Source: Chloroflexota bacterium | GTDB lineage: Bacteria > Chloroflexota > UBA6077 > SHYK01 | Direction: 5' to 3' | Assembly: GCA_035652535.1 (NCBI GenBank) | Contig: DASRDP010000036.1 | Location: 29,009-93,008, forward strand | DNA length: 64,000 bases | Shown: positions 34,555-44,899 of the stretch, piece by piece | Position numbering within the stretch: the first letter of the stretch is position 1 | Layout: every line of letters starts with the position of its first letter | The notes under the pieces: model-generated | Seen by the model: the letters and a program-made list of their open reading frames with translations, nothing else | Database searches by the model: none | What the model was told of the DNA's origin: nothing | Program-made: the position numbers and the translations under genes

Positions 34555-36795
34555 ATGACCGCGCACTCGTTTCTCACTCGATGGAGCGTTTCGGCCGCTC
34601 TGCTCGCCGTCGCCGCCGTGCTGGCGCAGTCGGCATCGTTCGGGCTCCCGAGTGATATTGCCGTCGTTTCCGCCCAGGGGTGTTCGCCCCAAATTGGGAT
34701 CGACTCGCCGGCCACCGGCGACACCGTGTCTGGCGTGACGACGTTCAGCGGCTGGGCAGTCGACCTTTCCAGCCCGGCTGGCAGCAGCGGCGTCGATTCG
34801 GTGCGCCTCTATCAGGACGCACCCCCGGAGGAGGGCGGGACGGGCCTCGCCGTCGCAACCATCGGCATCCCGCGGCCGGACATCGACGCGGCCAACGGCC
34901 TCACGAACTCCATGTCCGGATGGAGCGCCGACGTTGACTTCTCGAACTCACCGAGCGAAGACGCGACGATCTACGTCTACGCGCACACGCTGTGCGGGTG
35001 GACGTATGCGACCCAGGCCGTAACCATCAGCGGATCGAGCAATGCCGGCGCTCCTGCGCCGTCGGCGATCTCGATCTCCCTCGACTCGCCGTCCGCCGGC
35101 GCCTCCATCACCGAGGGACAGACGCTGGACGTTGCCGGTTGGGCGGTTGATACCGCGGGGGCCGGAACCGGCGTCGACTCCGTGAAGCTCTACCTCGACG
35201 GCCCCGCCGACGGCGGCGGCCGGCCGCTCGGGTTCGCCGTGTACGGCAAGGCTCGCCCGGACGTCGCCGCGTCTTCCGGGAACCCCGATTGGACTCGCTC
35301 CGGCTTCGACCTGTCGTGGGCCGTCTCCAACGTTTCCCCCGGTTCCCACGTGCTGTACATCTACGCCCACTCCATCGACAGTGACCAGTGGGACTACACG
35401 ACGCTCCCGATCGTGGTCGGCGGCGGCGCAACCTCCGCCGGCGCGTACCCCGGCTCCAATCCGGCCATCAGTCAAGGGGCTGGCGCCACGAGCGCCAACG
35501 CGGTCATCAGGGTCGAATCTCCGACGGGGGCAGTCAACGGCCCGACCGTGCTCAGCGGCTACGCCGTGGACTGCGGCACGGGAAGCCCGCCCGCGGACGT
35601 TCGCGTCTACTCCGGCACCAACACGAGCGGCAAGCTTCTGGGCACGGCGATCATCACCGGCGCGCGGGACCTGAGCAGCGTCTGCTCGACGGGCGTCAGT
35701 GGATCCGCCACCATCGGATTCAGCTTCAACCTCGACCCGTCCACGCTCACGCCAGGCTCCCAGGCCGTGACGGTCGTCGCGGACACGACGGCCGGACCGG
35801 TGGCGAGCACCGTCAACCTCGCAGGCGGAAACACCTCGGCGGGAACCGGCGGCGGAACGAACACCACCGCGCGCTGCTCGTCCGGCAGCTCCTCAGCCGG
35901 CTACAACCCGTTCGTCCTCCTCGGATGCTCCAGCTCCTCCAGCTCCTCCAGCGCGTCCACCTCCGCCACCCAGAACTCGTCTGGCGCGCAGTACAACCCG
36001 AATGGCCAGGGAACGACGCAGTACAACTGCAATCCCAACTACTCCGGCCAGCAGCAGGGGTATCCCTACGCGAACCAGTACCAGAACCAGGGATATCCCA
36101 ACAACGTGCCCTGCACGTCGAATACCACGGCCAGTAGCCCGATGAACTGCAACCCCAGCTATCCCAATCCAAACCCATCGTATCCGAACAACGTGCCCTG
36201 CACGGTTTACAACAGCGGAACAAACGCGACATACAACAATAATGGGTACAACTCATATACCGGCGCCTATAGCTCGACGAACCCATACACACCTCCCAGT
36301 TACAATACGACCTATCCGTACGAATCGACCACCAATTACAACTATGGAACAAACGGATACAACTATCAGTACGGCACAAACGGATACAACTACGGATATC
36401 CGAATGGGTATAACGGATACGGTGGTTACAACAATTACAATTACGGGAACAACTACGGCTACAATCCCGGCTATAACTACGGATACGGCTACAATCCTAG
36501 CTACAACCCCGGATACAACTACGGCTATAATTACGGCTACAATCCGGGCTATACGTCCAATCCCTACGCATATGGTGGTTCTGGCTACGGTTACGGCTAC
36601 AACGGTGGCTACGGCACCGGAGCCGGCAACTTCGCCACGCTTCCACCCGGCTACAATTACATCTACGCCGGAAACGCCGGCGGGCCCAGCTACGGCCAGC
36701 CGTACGGATACGGCTACGGTGGGTACCCGGGCGGGTACGGCTACGGTGGATACGGATACGGCGGATATCCCGGCGGGTACGGATATCCCTACTGA
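34555..36795 (+). CDS. Secreted protein: three Ig-like modules and a Tyr/Asn/Gly-rich tail
   Basis: A 746-residue exported protein. A signal peptide covers about residues 1-40. Three Ig-like modules follow: about 43-155 (FSGWAVDLSSPAG), 171-285 (VAGWAVDTAGAGTGVD) and 316-430 (LSGYAVDCGTG). The second matches the neighbour's module closely. A Ser/Thr-rich hinge (440-485) leads into about 260 residues made almost only of Tyr, Asn, Gly, Pro, Ser and Thr, with YNPGYNYGYGYNPSYNPGYN-type repeats and a Gly-Tyr finish. The tail has no hydrophobic anchor and resembles prion-like or aggregating surface domains. GGAGGG precedes the ATG. The function is unknown; matrix or adhesion is a guess. Confidence 0.8.
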   Translation: MTAHSFLTRWSVSAALLAVAAVLAQSASFGLPSDIAVVSAQGCSPQIGIDSPATGDTVSGVTTFSGWAVDLSSPAGSSGVDSVRLYQDAPPEEGGTGLAVATIGIPRPDIDAANGLTNSMSGWSADVDFSNSPSEDATIYVYAHTLCGWTYATQAVTISGSSNAGAPAPSAISISLDSPSAGASITEGQTLDVAGWAVDTAGAGTGVDSVKLYLDGPADGGGRPLGFAVYGKARPDVAASSGNPDWTRSGFDLSWAVSNVSPGSHVLYIYAHSIDSDQWDYTTLPIVVGGGATSAGAYPGSNPAISQGAGATSANAVIRVESPTGAVNGPTVLSGYAVDCGTGSPPADVRVYSGTNTSGKLLGTAIITGARDLSSVCSTGVSGSATIGFSFNLDPSTLTPGSQAVTVVADTTAGPVASTVNLAGGNTSAGTGGGTNTTARCSSGSSSAGYNPFVLLGCSSSSSSSSASTSATQNSSGAQYNPNGQGTTQYNCNPNYSGQQQGYPYANQYQNQGYPNNVPCTSNTTASSPMNCNPSYPNPNPSYPNNVPCTVYNSGTNATYNNNGYNSYTGAYSSTNPYTPPSYNTTYPYESTTNYNYGTNGYNYQYGTNGYNYGYPNGYNGYGGYNNYNYGNNYGYNPGYNYGYGYNPSYNPGYNYGYNYGYNPGYTSNPYAYGGSGYGYGYNGGYGTGAGNFATLPPGYNYIYAGNAGGPSYGQPYGYGYGGYPGGYGYGGYGYGGYPGGYGYPY

Positions 36796-36804
36796 ACGCG
36801 TGAC

Positions 36805-36836
36805 GACTCGAGAGTGGGCGCTGCCCGCTCTCGAGT
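36805..36836 (+). terminator. Hairpin after the second secreted gene
   Basis: A 10-bp perfect stem (GACTCGAGAG/CTCTCGAGTC) continues through a GGGC/GCCC inner part with a GCT loop, beginning nine bases after the stop. It is followed within 21 bases by a second, longer palindrome. Confidence 0.75.
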
Positions 36837-36856
36837 CGAACTCCGACCAGCCAACC

Positions 36857-36890
36857 AGAGGGTCGGCCCGAGCGCTCGGGCCGACCCTCT
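36857..36890. terminator. 34-bp perfect palindrome between secreted and gatC genes
   Basis: The whole stretch (AGAGGGTCGGCCCGAG, then its complement) is self-complementary with virtually no loop. It may be a second terminator or a protein-binding inverted repeat; it lies 80 bases before the gatC ATG. Confidence 0.7.
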
Positions 36891-36938
36891 CGCGCACGGG
36901 GGTACGCCGCGGCTGCGAAGCCACTCCGTGAGACGGGC

Positions 36939-36944
36939 TATAAT
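36939..36944 (+). promoter_or_regulatory. -10 element (TATAAT) for gatCAB
   Basis: A perfect TATAAT 25 bases before the gatC ATG. The -35 region shows no recognisable hexamer. Confidence 0.5.
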
Positions 36945-36969
36945 CCGGTCCCAACCACTGGAGAGTCGC

Positions 36970-37257
36970 ATGGCGATCAGTCTAGAGGACGTCGAGCACA
37001 TCGCCCATCTGGCCCGGCTCGGCATCAGCGACGACGAGAAGCGGACCTTTCGCGAACAGCTCTCCGCGATTCTCGAGCACATGCGGACGCTCACCGAGCT
37101 GGATACCTCCGGCATCCCCCCGACCGCGCAGGTGATCCCCCTGCGGAACGTCATGCGCGATGACGAGGTGCGTCCGTCGCTTCCGCGGGAGGACGTCCTG
37201 CGCAACGCGCCGGACCGAGAAGGCGAATTCCTCCGCGTTCCGCCCGTCCTGGACTAG
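36970..37257 (+). CDS. gatC: Asp/Glu-tRNA(Asn/Gln) amidotransferase subunit C
   Basis: A 95-residue GatC, the small subunit that stabilises GatA on GatB. The N-terminal [21 protein letters not shown] helix and the central [20 protein letters not shown] segment are typical, ending FLRVPPVLD. It is first of the gatC-gatA-gatB operon and ends within one base of the gatA start region. The presence of the operon implies indirect formation of Gln-tRNA and/or Asn-tRNA in this organism. Confidence 0.95.
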   Translation: MAISLEDVEHIAHLARLGISDDEKRTFREQLSAILEHMRTLTELDTSGIPPTAQVIPLRNVMRDDEVRPSLPREDVLRNAPDREGEFLRVPPVLD

Positions 37258-37258
37258 C

Positions 37259-38713
<1,455 letters not shown>

Positions 38714-38760
38714 CGGGGCTATTCTCCGTCCACAAGCCCGGCGGCTACAATAAGGAGCGC

Positions 38761-40212
38761 ATGGCAAGAGCAACGTATGAGCCGGTGATCGGGCTCGAGA
38801 CGCACGTCCAGCTCCAGACCAAGAGCAAGATGTTTTGCGCCTGCAGCGCCGACTACGCGGGCGCAGAGCCTAACACCCACGTCTGCCCCATCTGCATGGC
38901 GATGCCGGGCACGCTCCCGGTCATGAATCGCCGCGCCGTCGAATACGCCTTTCTCACCGCGCTCGCCCTCAACTGCGAGATCCCCGAAGCCAGCAAGTTC
39001 GATCGCAAGAACTACCCGTACCCCGATCTCATGAAGGGCTACCAGATCTCCCAGTACGACCTGCCCTTCAGTTCCCACGGGCACCTGACGGTCGACGTGG
39101 ATGGCGAGTCGCACCGGGTCGGGATAACGCGCGCGCACCTGGAGGAAGACACGGCCAAGCTCCTCCACCGAAGGAATGGCGAATCGACATACAGCCTCAT
39201 CGACGTGAACCGGGCTGGCGTGCCGCTGCTGGAGATCGTCAGCGAGCCCGACATCCGGACGCCGGCCCAGGCGCGGGCCTACCTGCAGAAGCTGCGGCTC
39301 ATCGTCCAGACCCTCGGCGTGTCGACGGGGAACATGGAGGAAGGGGCGATGCGCTGCGACGTCAACGTGTCGCTGCGTCCGATCGGCTCAGCCGCCTTTG
39401 GCACGAAGGTCGAGGTCAAGAACCTGAACTCGGCGCGCTCCGTCCAGCGGGCCCTGGAGTACGAGATCGACCGCCAGACGGAGCTCCTCGACCGCGGCGA
39501 GCGAGTCATCCAGGAGACCCGAGGCTTCGACGAGGATCGCGGGATCACCGTTTCGCAGCGGTCCAAAGAAGAGGCCCACGACTATCGCTACTTCCCGGAG
39601 CCCGACCTCCCGCCGGTCTTCATCTCCCGCGAGTGGGTCGAGGACCTGCGCGGCCGCCTTCCGGAGCTCCCCGACGCCAAACGCGACCGGTACTGCGAGC
39701 AGTTTGGGCTCAGCCGGTACGATGCCGTGCAGCTCACCTCGTCCGTGGCGGTCTCGAGCTACTTCGAGCGCGCCGTCGCCGCGTACCAGAAGCCGAAGGT
39801 CCTCGCCAACTGGATCCACGGCGAGCTGTTCCGCATTCTGAACGACACGGGGATCGACCTCGAAGCTTCAGCCGCGACGCCCCAAGCGCTCGTAACCGTC
39901 CTCGGACTCCTGGACGCGGGCACCATCACGCAGGCCGTGGCCAAGCAGGTATTTGAGGAGAGCGTCAAGACGGGGGCGGATCCGGAGCGCATCGTCTCGC
40001 AGCGCGGCCTGACCCAGATTCGCGATACGGCGGCGCTGGAGCAGGCGGCGGCGGACGCCATCGCCGAGAACCCGCAGGCGGTCGCCGATTACCGCGCCGG
40101 CAAGCAGCAGGCGATCGGCTTCCTCACGGGCCAGGTGATGAAGGCGACGCGCGGCAAGGCGAACCCCACGGCCGTCACCGAGATCCTCCGAAGGCGCCTC
40201 GACCAGGGCTAA
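38761..40212 (+). CDS. gatB: Asp/Glu-tRNA(Asn/Gln) amidotransferase subunit B
   Basis: A 483-residue tRNA-binding subunit that activates the misacylated tRNA by phosphorylation. The start VIGLETHVQLQTKSKMFC, with the metal-binding Cys region CPICMAMPGTLPV, and the C-terminal Yqey-like tail (QVMKATRGKANPTAVTEILRR) are standard. A AAGGAG site lies six bases before the ATG. The gap to gatA is 47 bases. Confidence 0.97.
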   Translation: MARATYEPVIGLETHVQLQTKSKMFCACSADYAGAEPNTHVCPICMAMPGTLPVMNRRAVEYAFLTALALNCEIPEASKFDRKNYPYPDLMKGYQISQYDLPFSSHGHLTVDVDGESHRVGITRAHLEEDTAKLLHRRNGESTYSLIDVNRAGVPLLEIVSEPDIRTPAQARAYLQKLRLIVQTLGVSTGNMEEGAMRCDVNVSLRPIGSAAFGTKVEVKNLNSARSVQRALEYEIDRQTELLDRGERVIQETRGFDEDRGITVSQRSKEEAHDYRYFPEPDLPPVFISREWVEDLRGRLPELPDAKRDRYCEQFGLSRYDAVQLTSSVAVSSYFERAVAAYQKPKVLANWIHGELFRILNDTGIDLEASAATPQALVTVLGLLDAGTITQAVAKQVFEESVKTGADPERIVSQRGLTQIRDTAALEQAAADAIAENPQAVADYRAGKQQAIGFLTGQVMKATRGKANPTAVTEILRRRLDQG

Positions 40213-40472
40213 TCAGCCCATCGTTTCCTCTTTCGGGTCCAGGCTGCGCCGGCCTCGCCGCCGTCGTGGCGCACGGGCAGCTCCAGCGGGCGGACGTTCG
40301 GGGCTAACAAATTTGAGACCTCGCTGGCCTCTCTGTCACCACCGCACGCGGCATGGCGCGCTATGATGGGTCCGTCCAACAGACACCTGTTCTACGAGAT
40401 CGATGCGCGTCTGCCGGCCGCGAGCAGGCTCTCACCATCGCGGCGCGCCGAACGCGGTGAGGAGTGCGCCCA

Positions 40473-43400
40473 GTGGCGATCAACTTCACACACCTCCACG
40501 TCCACTCGGAATACTCCCTCCTGGATGGCTACTCGCGCATCCCCGAGCTGGTTGAGGAGGCCAAGCGCCACGGCATGAGCGCCCTGGCGCTAACAGACCA
40601 CGGTGTTCTCTATGGTGCGCTGGAGTTCTACGAGGCCGCGCGCGCACAAGGCCTCAAACCGATCATCGGCGTCGAGGCCTACGTCGCCGCCCGACGACTC
40701 ACCGACAAAGAGGCGCCCGACCGCGCTTCGGCCCACCTCGTCCTCCTCGCACAAAACGAGACCGGCTACCGAAACCTCCTGGCCCTCACGACCCGGGCCC
40801 ACCTGGACGGCTTCTACTACAAGCCGCGAATCGACCACGAGCTGCTGGCCGAGCATTCGGACGGGCTGATCGCGCTCTCCGGTTGCGCGTCGGGAGAGGT
40901 CGCGTGGGCCCTGCGCCACGACAACGACACCGCCGCGCGCAAGGCCGCGGCCTTCTACCGTGATCTGCTGGGCCCCGAACACTACTACCTCGAGCTGCAG
41001 GACCACGGCCTCGACTTCCAGCCAGCCGTGAATCGCCGAGTGCTCGAGCTGGCGCGCGAAATGGACCTCAAGGTCGTGTGCACGAACGACTCGCACTTCA
41101 CGCGGCGCGAGGACAGCGCCGGGCAGGACCTGCTGCTGTGCATCCAGACCAATGCGCAGGTCGACGATCCCAAGCGGATGAAAGCCTACACGCCGGAGCA
41201 CTTTCTCAAGAGTCCGTCCGAAATGTTCGCGGTATTCGGCGCCGAGCGCCCGGACGCGCTTGCCAACACCATGGCGATCGCCGAGCAGTGCGACCTCGAT
41301 CTGTCGTTCGGACGGCTGGACTTTCCTCGGCTCCACTTCGTGCCGGACGGCGAATCCCCGTTCGATTTCCTCAGCCGCATGTGCTGGGAGAACCTGCCTC
41401 GGCGATACGAGCGCGTGACGCCCGACATCGAGGAGCGCTTGCGGTACGAGCTGGACGTCGTTCGGACCACCGGGTTCGCCGCCTACATCCTCTTCGTCTG
41501 GGACTTCACCGATTTCGCGCGCCGCCAGGGTATTCTCTGCGGGCCGCGCGGCTCTGCGGCCGGCTCGATCATCCTCTACTGTCTCGGCATCACCACCATC
41601 GACCCGATCGCGAACGGCCTCACCTTCGAGCGGTTCTTGAACCCCGAGCGCATCCAGATGCCCGACATCGACATGGACTTCGCCGATAGTCGCCGCGACG
41701 AGGTGATCGAGTATGTGGCGCAGCGCTACGGCCGCGACCACGTGGCCCAAATCGTCACGTTTGGGCGGCTTCTCGCCCGGGCCGCGATCCGCGATGTCGG
41801 GCGCGCCCTCGGATACCCGCTGACCGAGGTCGACCGCGTCGCCAAGCTCATCCCCGCGATCCCGATCGGGATGACCCTGGACCGCGCCCTGGCAACGACG
41901 CCCGAGCTGAAGCAGCTCTACGACGAGCAGGAGCACATTCGGCGTCTCATCGACTCGGCACGCCAGGTGGAGGGCATCACCCGCCACGCGTCGACGCACG
42001 CGGCGGGCATCGTCGTGTCCGGCGAGCCGCTGGTCGAGCACGTCCCGCTCCAGCGCGGCGCGCGGGGCGAGAACGTCATCATGACCCAATACGAGATGCA
42101 CGCCCTCGAGCACATCGGGCTGTTGAAGATGGACTTCCTCGGCCTCACGAACCTCACCCTCCTCGAGAACGCCCTCGACGTGATCCAGAAGACGCGCGGC
42201 GTGAGGCTCGACCTCCAAAGCCTGCCCCTCGACGACCAGGAGACGTTCCAGATGCTCTCCAACGGGGACTCCACGGGCGTGTTCCAGCTCGAGGGCACGG
42301 GTATGCGCCGAACCCTTCGCGAGTTCCGGCCGACATCCGTCGACCATTTGGCCGCCATCGTCGCCCTCTATCGCCCGGGTCCCATGGCGCACATCCCCAC
42401 GTACGTGGCGGCGAAGGACGGCCGGCGCCCCATCACGTACCTCCACCCAAAGCTCGAGCCGATCCTCAAGGGGACCTACGGCGTCATCGTCTACCAGGAC
42501 CAGGTGCTGCAGATCGTCCAGGCCATCGCCGGGTTCAGCCTGGGGCAGGCGGACGTCCTCCGCCGCGCCATGGGGAAGAAGATCGCCGAGGAGATGAAGG
42601 CAAACCGCGACCGATTCGTCGGGGGCGCCGAGCGCAACGGCGTGGAGCCGGAAGTGGCGGCGAAGATCTGGGAGTACATCGAGCCCTTCGCCGGTTACGC
42701 GTTCAACCGAGCCCACGCCTACTGTTACGCCTACATCGCCTACCAGACCGCGTATTTGAAGCGCCACTACCCCGCCGAGTACATGGCGGCGATGCTGAGC
42801 ACCCAGTCCGACGATACCGACAAGGTGATCGCGGCAGCGGGCGAGTGCCGGCGGCTGGGCATCCCGCTCCTCCCCCCCGACGTCAACCGAAGCCAGGTCG
42901 GGTTCTCCGTGGAGGGTCCCGAGGCGGGTGACCCCCTCGGCCACGAGGAGTCGCTGCGTGTTCTCTTCGGGCTGGGTGCGGTGAAGAACGTCGGATCCAG
43001 CGCCGCGCAGACGATCGTGGCCGAGCGCGAGGCCCATGGACGGTACGCGTCCCTGGACGATCTGTGCCAGCGGGTGGACCTCAGGGTCGTCAACAAGCGC
43101 GTGCTCGAGGCTTTGGGTAAGGCGGGGGCATTGGACGCGTTCGGGCCGCGCGAGCGGATCATGGCGGCGCTGGACCGGGCCATGGCGGCGGGTCAGCTCG
43201 CCCAGCGCGCGGCCGAGATCGGCCAGGGGACCCTGTTCGGGCCGGAGCCACTTGCTGCCGGCGGGTCGCTTCTGCCGGATGCCCCGCCGATCCCCGACCA
43301 GCAGCGGCTCGCGTGGGAGAAGGAGGCGCTCGGGTTCTTTCTCTCCAGCCATCCCTTCGAGCGAGCCGCGCGGCACCTCCATTCGACCGTGACGGCGAAT

Positions 43401-44144
43401 ACCAGCCAGGTCACCGACGAGATGAACGGGGAGCGAGTCACACTGGCCGGCGCCATCATGTCCATCCGCCGGGTGGTGACCAAAAAGCAGGAATCCATGG
43501 TGGTCGCGCGGATCGAGGACCTTCACGGCGGCATCGAGGCCGTCGTGTTTCCGCGCGCCTACGCCCTCAACCCCGAGATTTGGCGCGAGGATGCGATCGT
43601 GGTGGTACGTGGCCGCGTCGCGGTGCGCCGGGTCGAATCGCAGTCCGAGGAGGAGACGCGAGGAATTCCGGAGATCCTGGTCGATACGGCCGACGAGTGG
43701 GTCTACGACCCTGGTGCGGACGAGTCACTGCCGACGAGCGACGACCCCGTGGCGTCGCTCCAGCCCGAATTGGCAGGCTCGGATCCTGCCGCGGACCCCG
43801 TTGCCGCCGATCCACCCGATGTCGCGGGACCAGCGCTCGACGGCGCCGTCTGCTCCGAGAGCGACGACGCGGCGGCCTCGGAGCCCGCGCGCCAGCGGAG
43901 CGTGGTCATCACTTTTCGCGCGACAGCCGACCGCGAGGCCGACCTCAAGCGGCTGCGCCAGCTTCAGCAAACCCTGGCGGTGTTTCCCGGGCCGGACGCA
44001 ATCGAGATCCACTTCCTCGAGCGCGATGCCTGTCGACGCCTTGTGGGCGAGTCGCTTTCTGTCGCCTTCAACCCGACCTTTCAGCGCGAGGTCGAATCGA
44101 TCCTGGGCGACGGAAGCGTGCGCGTCACCGAGCAGCCGGTGTGA
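40473..44144 (+). CDS. dnaE: DNA polymerase III subunit alpha (DnaE)
   Basis: A 1223-residue replicative polymerase. The N-terminal PHP domain has HLHVHSEYSLLDG, the palm catalytic aspartates are in PDIDMDFADSRRDE, and the tail holds the HhH and OB (VTLAGAIMSIRRVVTKKQESM, about residue 990) regions. An acidic, low-complexity insert of about 70 residues (about 1080-1150) precedes the last domain. GTG 40473 was chosen because GAGGAG lies nine bases upstream and VAINFTHLHVHS is the family start. It is the only gene between 40213 and 44144; the 260-bp upstream gap shows a weak TATGAT (40362-40367). Confidence 0.96.
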   Translation: MAINFTHLHVHSEYSLLDGYSRIPELVEEAKRHGMSALALTDHGVLYGALEFYEAARAQGLKPIIGVEAYVAARRLTDKEAPDRASAHLVLLAQNETGYRNLLALTTRAHLDGFYYKPRIDHELLAEHSDGLIALSGCASGEVAWALRHDNDTAARKAAAFYRDLLGPEHYYLELQDHGLDFQPAVNRRVLELAREMDLKVVCTNDSHFTRREDSAGQDLLLCIQTNAQVDDPKRMKAYTPEHFLKSPSEMFAVFGAERPDALANTMAIAEQCDLDLSFGRLDFPRLHFVPDGESPFDFLSRMCWENLPRRYERVTPDIEERLRYELDVVRTTGFAAYILFVWDFTDFARRQGILCGPRGSAAGSIILYCLGITTIDPIANGLTFERFLNPERIQMPDIDMDFADSRRDEVIEYVAQRYGRDHVAQIVTFGRLLARAAIRDVGRALGYPLTEVDRVAKLIPAIPIGMTLDRALATTPELKQLYDEQEHIRRLIDSARQVEGITRHASTHAAGIVVSGEPLVEHVPLQRGARGENVIMTQYEMHALEHIGLLKMDFLGLTNLTLLENALDVIQKTRGVRLDLQSLPLDDQETFQMLSNGDSTGVFQLEGTGMRRTLREFRPTSVDHLAAIVALYRPGPMAHIPTYVAAKDGRRPITYLHPKLEPILKGTYGVIVYQDQVLQIVQAIAGFSLGQADVLRRAMGKKIAEEMKANRDRFVGGAERNGVEPEVAAKIWEYIEPFAGYAFNRAHAYCYAYIAYQTAYLKRHYPAEYMAAMLSTQSDDTDKVIAAAGECRRLGIPLLPPDVNRSQVGFSVEGPEAGDPLGHEESLRVLFGLGAVKNVGSSAAQTIVAEREAHGRYASLDDLCQRVDLRVVNKRVLEALGKAGALDAFGPRERIMAALDRAMAAGQLAQRAAEIGQGTLFGPEPLAAGGSLLPDAPPIPDQQRLAWEKEALGFFLSSHPFERAARHLHSTVTANTSQVTDEMNGERVTLAGAIMSIRRVVTKKQESMVVARIEDLHGGIEAVVFPRAYALNPEIWREDAIVVVRGRVAVRRVESQSEEETRGIPEILVDTADEWVYDPGADESLPTSDDPVASLQPELAGSDPAADPVAADPPDVAGPALDGAVCSESDDAAASEPARQRSVVITFRATADREADLKRLRQLQQTLAVFPGPDAIEIHFLERDACRRLVGESLSVAFNPTFQREVESILGDGSVRVTEQPV

Positions 44145-44748
44145 CGGCCCAGGTCGACTCCCACTCGTCACGGGAGTCCACCGGGCCGTCGATGATGCCC
44201 GCCGCGATTCGATCGCGGACCAGCGGCCACCAGTCGTACGGGATCGACCCGATGAGCCAGACAAACCGTCGATAGATCGGATCCATGAACTGATTGCCCA
44301 TCCGGAGCTGCTCCTTCGAGTAGGCAAGCCCGGCCAGCTTGTCCGCCACTGACACGATCTGGCCCTCGAGCGAGCCAGCATTATGGGCGCGCCACAGCTC
44401 GATGTAGTAGGCTGCCAGATCCGCGGGAAGGGACTCAAAGACCTGATCGATCGCCTTGTCCGTCAAGCGCTTCAGCAGCTCCACAAACTCAGGGTCCGAA
44501 TGCTTGAAGGTGCTGATGATGTCGCCGCTGATGGCTTCCTCGTAGTCATGGATCATGGCGAGGTCCACCGCGCACAGCGTATCAACGGGGCGGCCCGCTT
44601 GTTCCAGCGCGTGACAGATGATGCGCGTGATCATCGCGACGAAGTGCGAGTGCTCGGCGACGGACTCCTGCGTAAAGGTCGGCGTCGTGTGGTAGCGTTT
44701 GATGTGCGCCGCCGAACGATTGAGAATGAAGCGCGAGATGCTTTCCAT
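44125..44748 (-). CDS. HD-domain 5'-deoxynucleotidase (YfbR/HDDC2-like)
   Basis: A 207-residue HD hydrolase. Metal ligands H33 (VAEHSHF), H67-D68 (MIHDYEE) and D136 (VSVADKL) match the YfbR/HDDC2 pattern of dNMP phosphatases. ATG 44748 was chosen because MESISRFILNRSAAHIKRY is the family N-terminus and a GGGGGG tract precedes it. The 3' end overlaps the end of dnaE by 20 bases in convergent orientation. A role in nucleotide-pool cleaning is likely. Confidence 0.88.
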   Translation of the reverse strand: MESISRFILNRSAAHIKRYHTTPTFTQESVAEHSHFVAMITRIICHALEQAGRPVDTLCAVDLAMIHDYEEAISGDIISTFKHSDPEFVELLKRLTDKAIDQVFESLPADLAAYYIELWRAHNAGSLEGQIVSVADKLAGLAYSKEQLRMGNQFMDPIYRRFVWLIGSIPYDWWPLVRDRIAAGIIDGPVDSRDEWESTWAVTPAAR

Positions 44749-44899
44749 CACAGCCCCCCGATCGGACCATCGGCGAGTCAATTCTATCGTGACCGACCCT
44801 TGATGACGCGAGCGCACGCGCATCGGTCCTTGATGTCACCACGCGCACGCGTCGATAATCCCCGATGACCTCCGTCCTATCGCTTTAGGATGTTCCCCC

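Noticed and set aside
40590..43526. A 978-residue open frame on the minus strand
   Set aside because: It is the antisense shadow of dnaE. High-GC codon use keeps reverse frames open; no motif or ribosome site supports it, while the plus strand encodes an intact polymerase.
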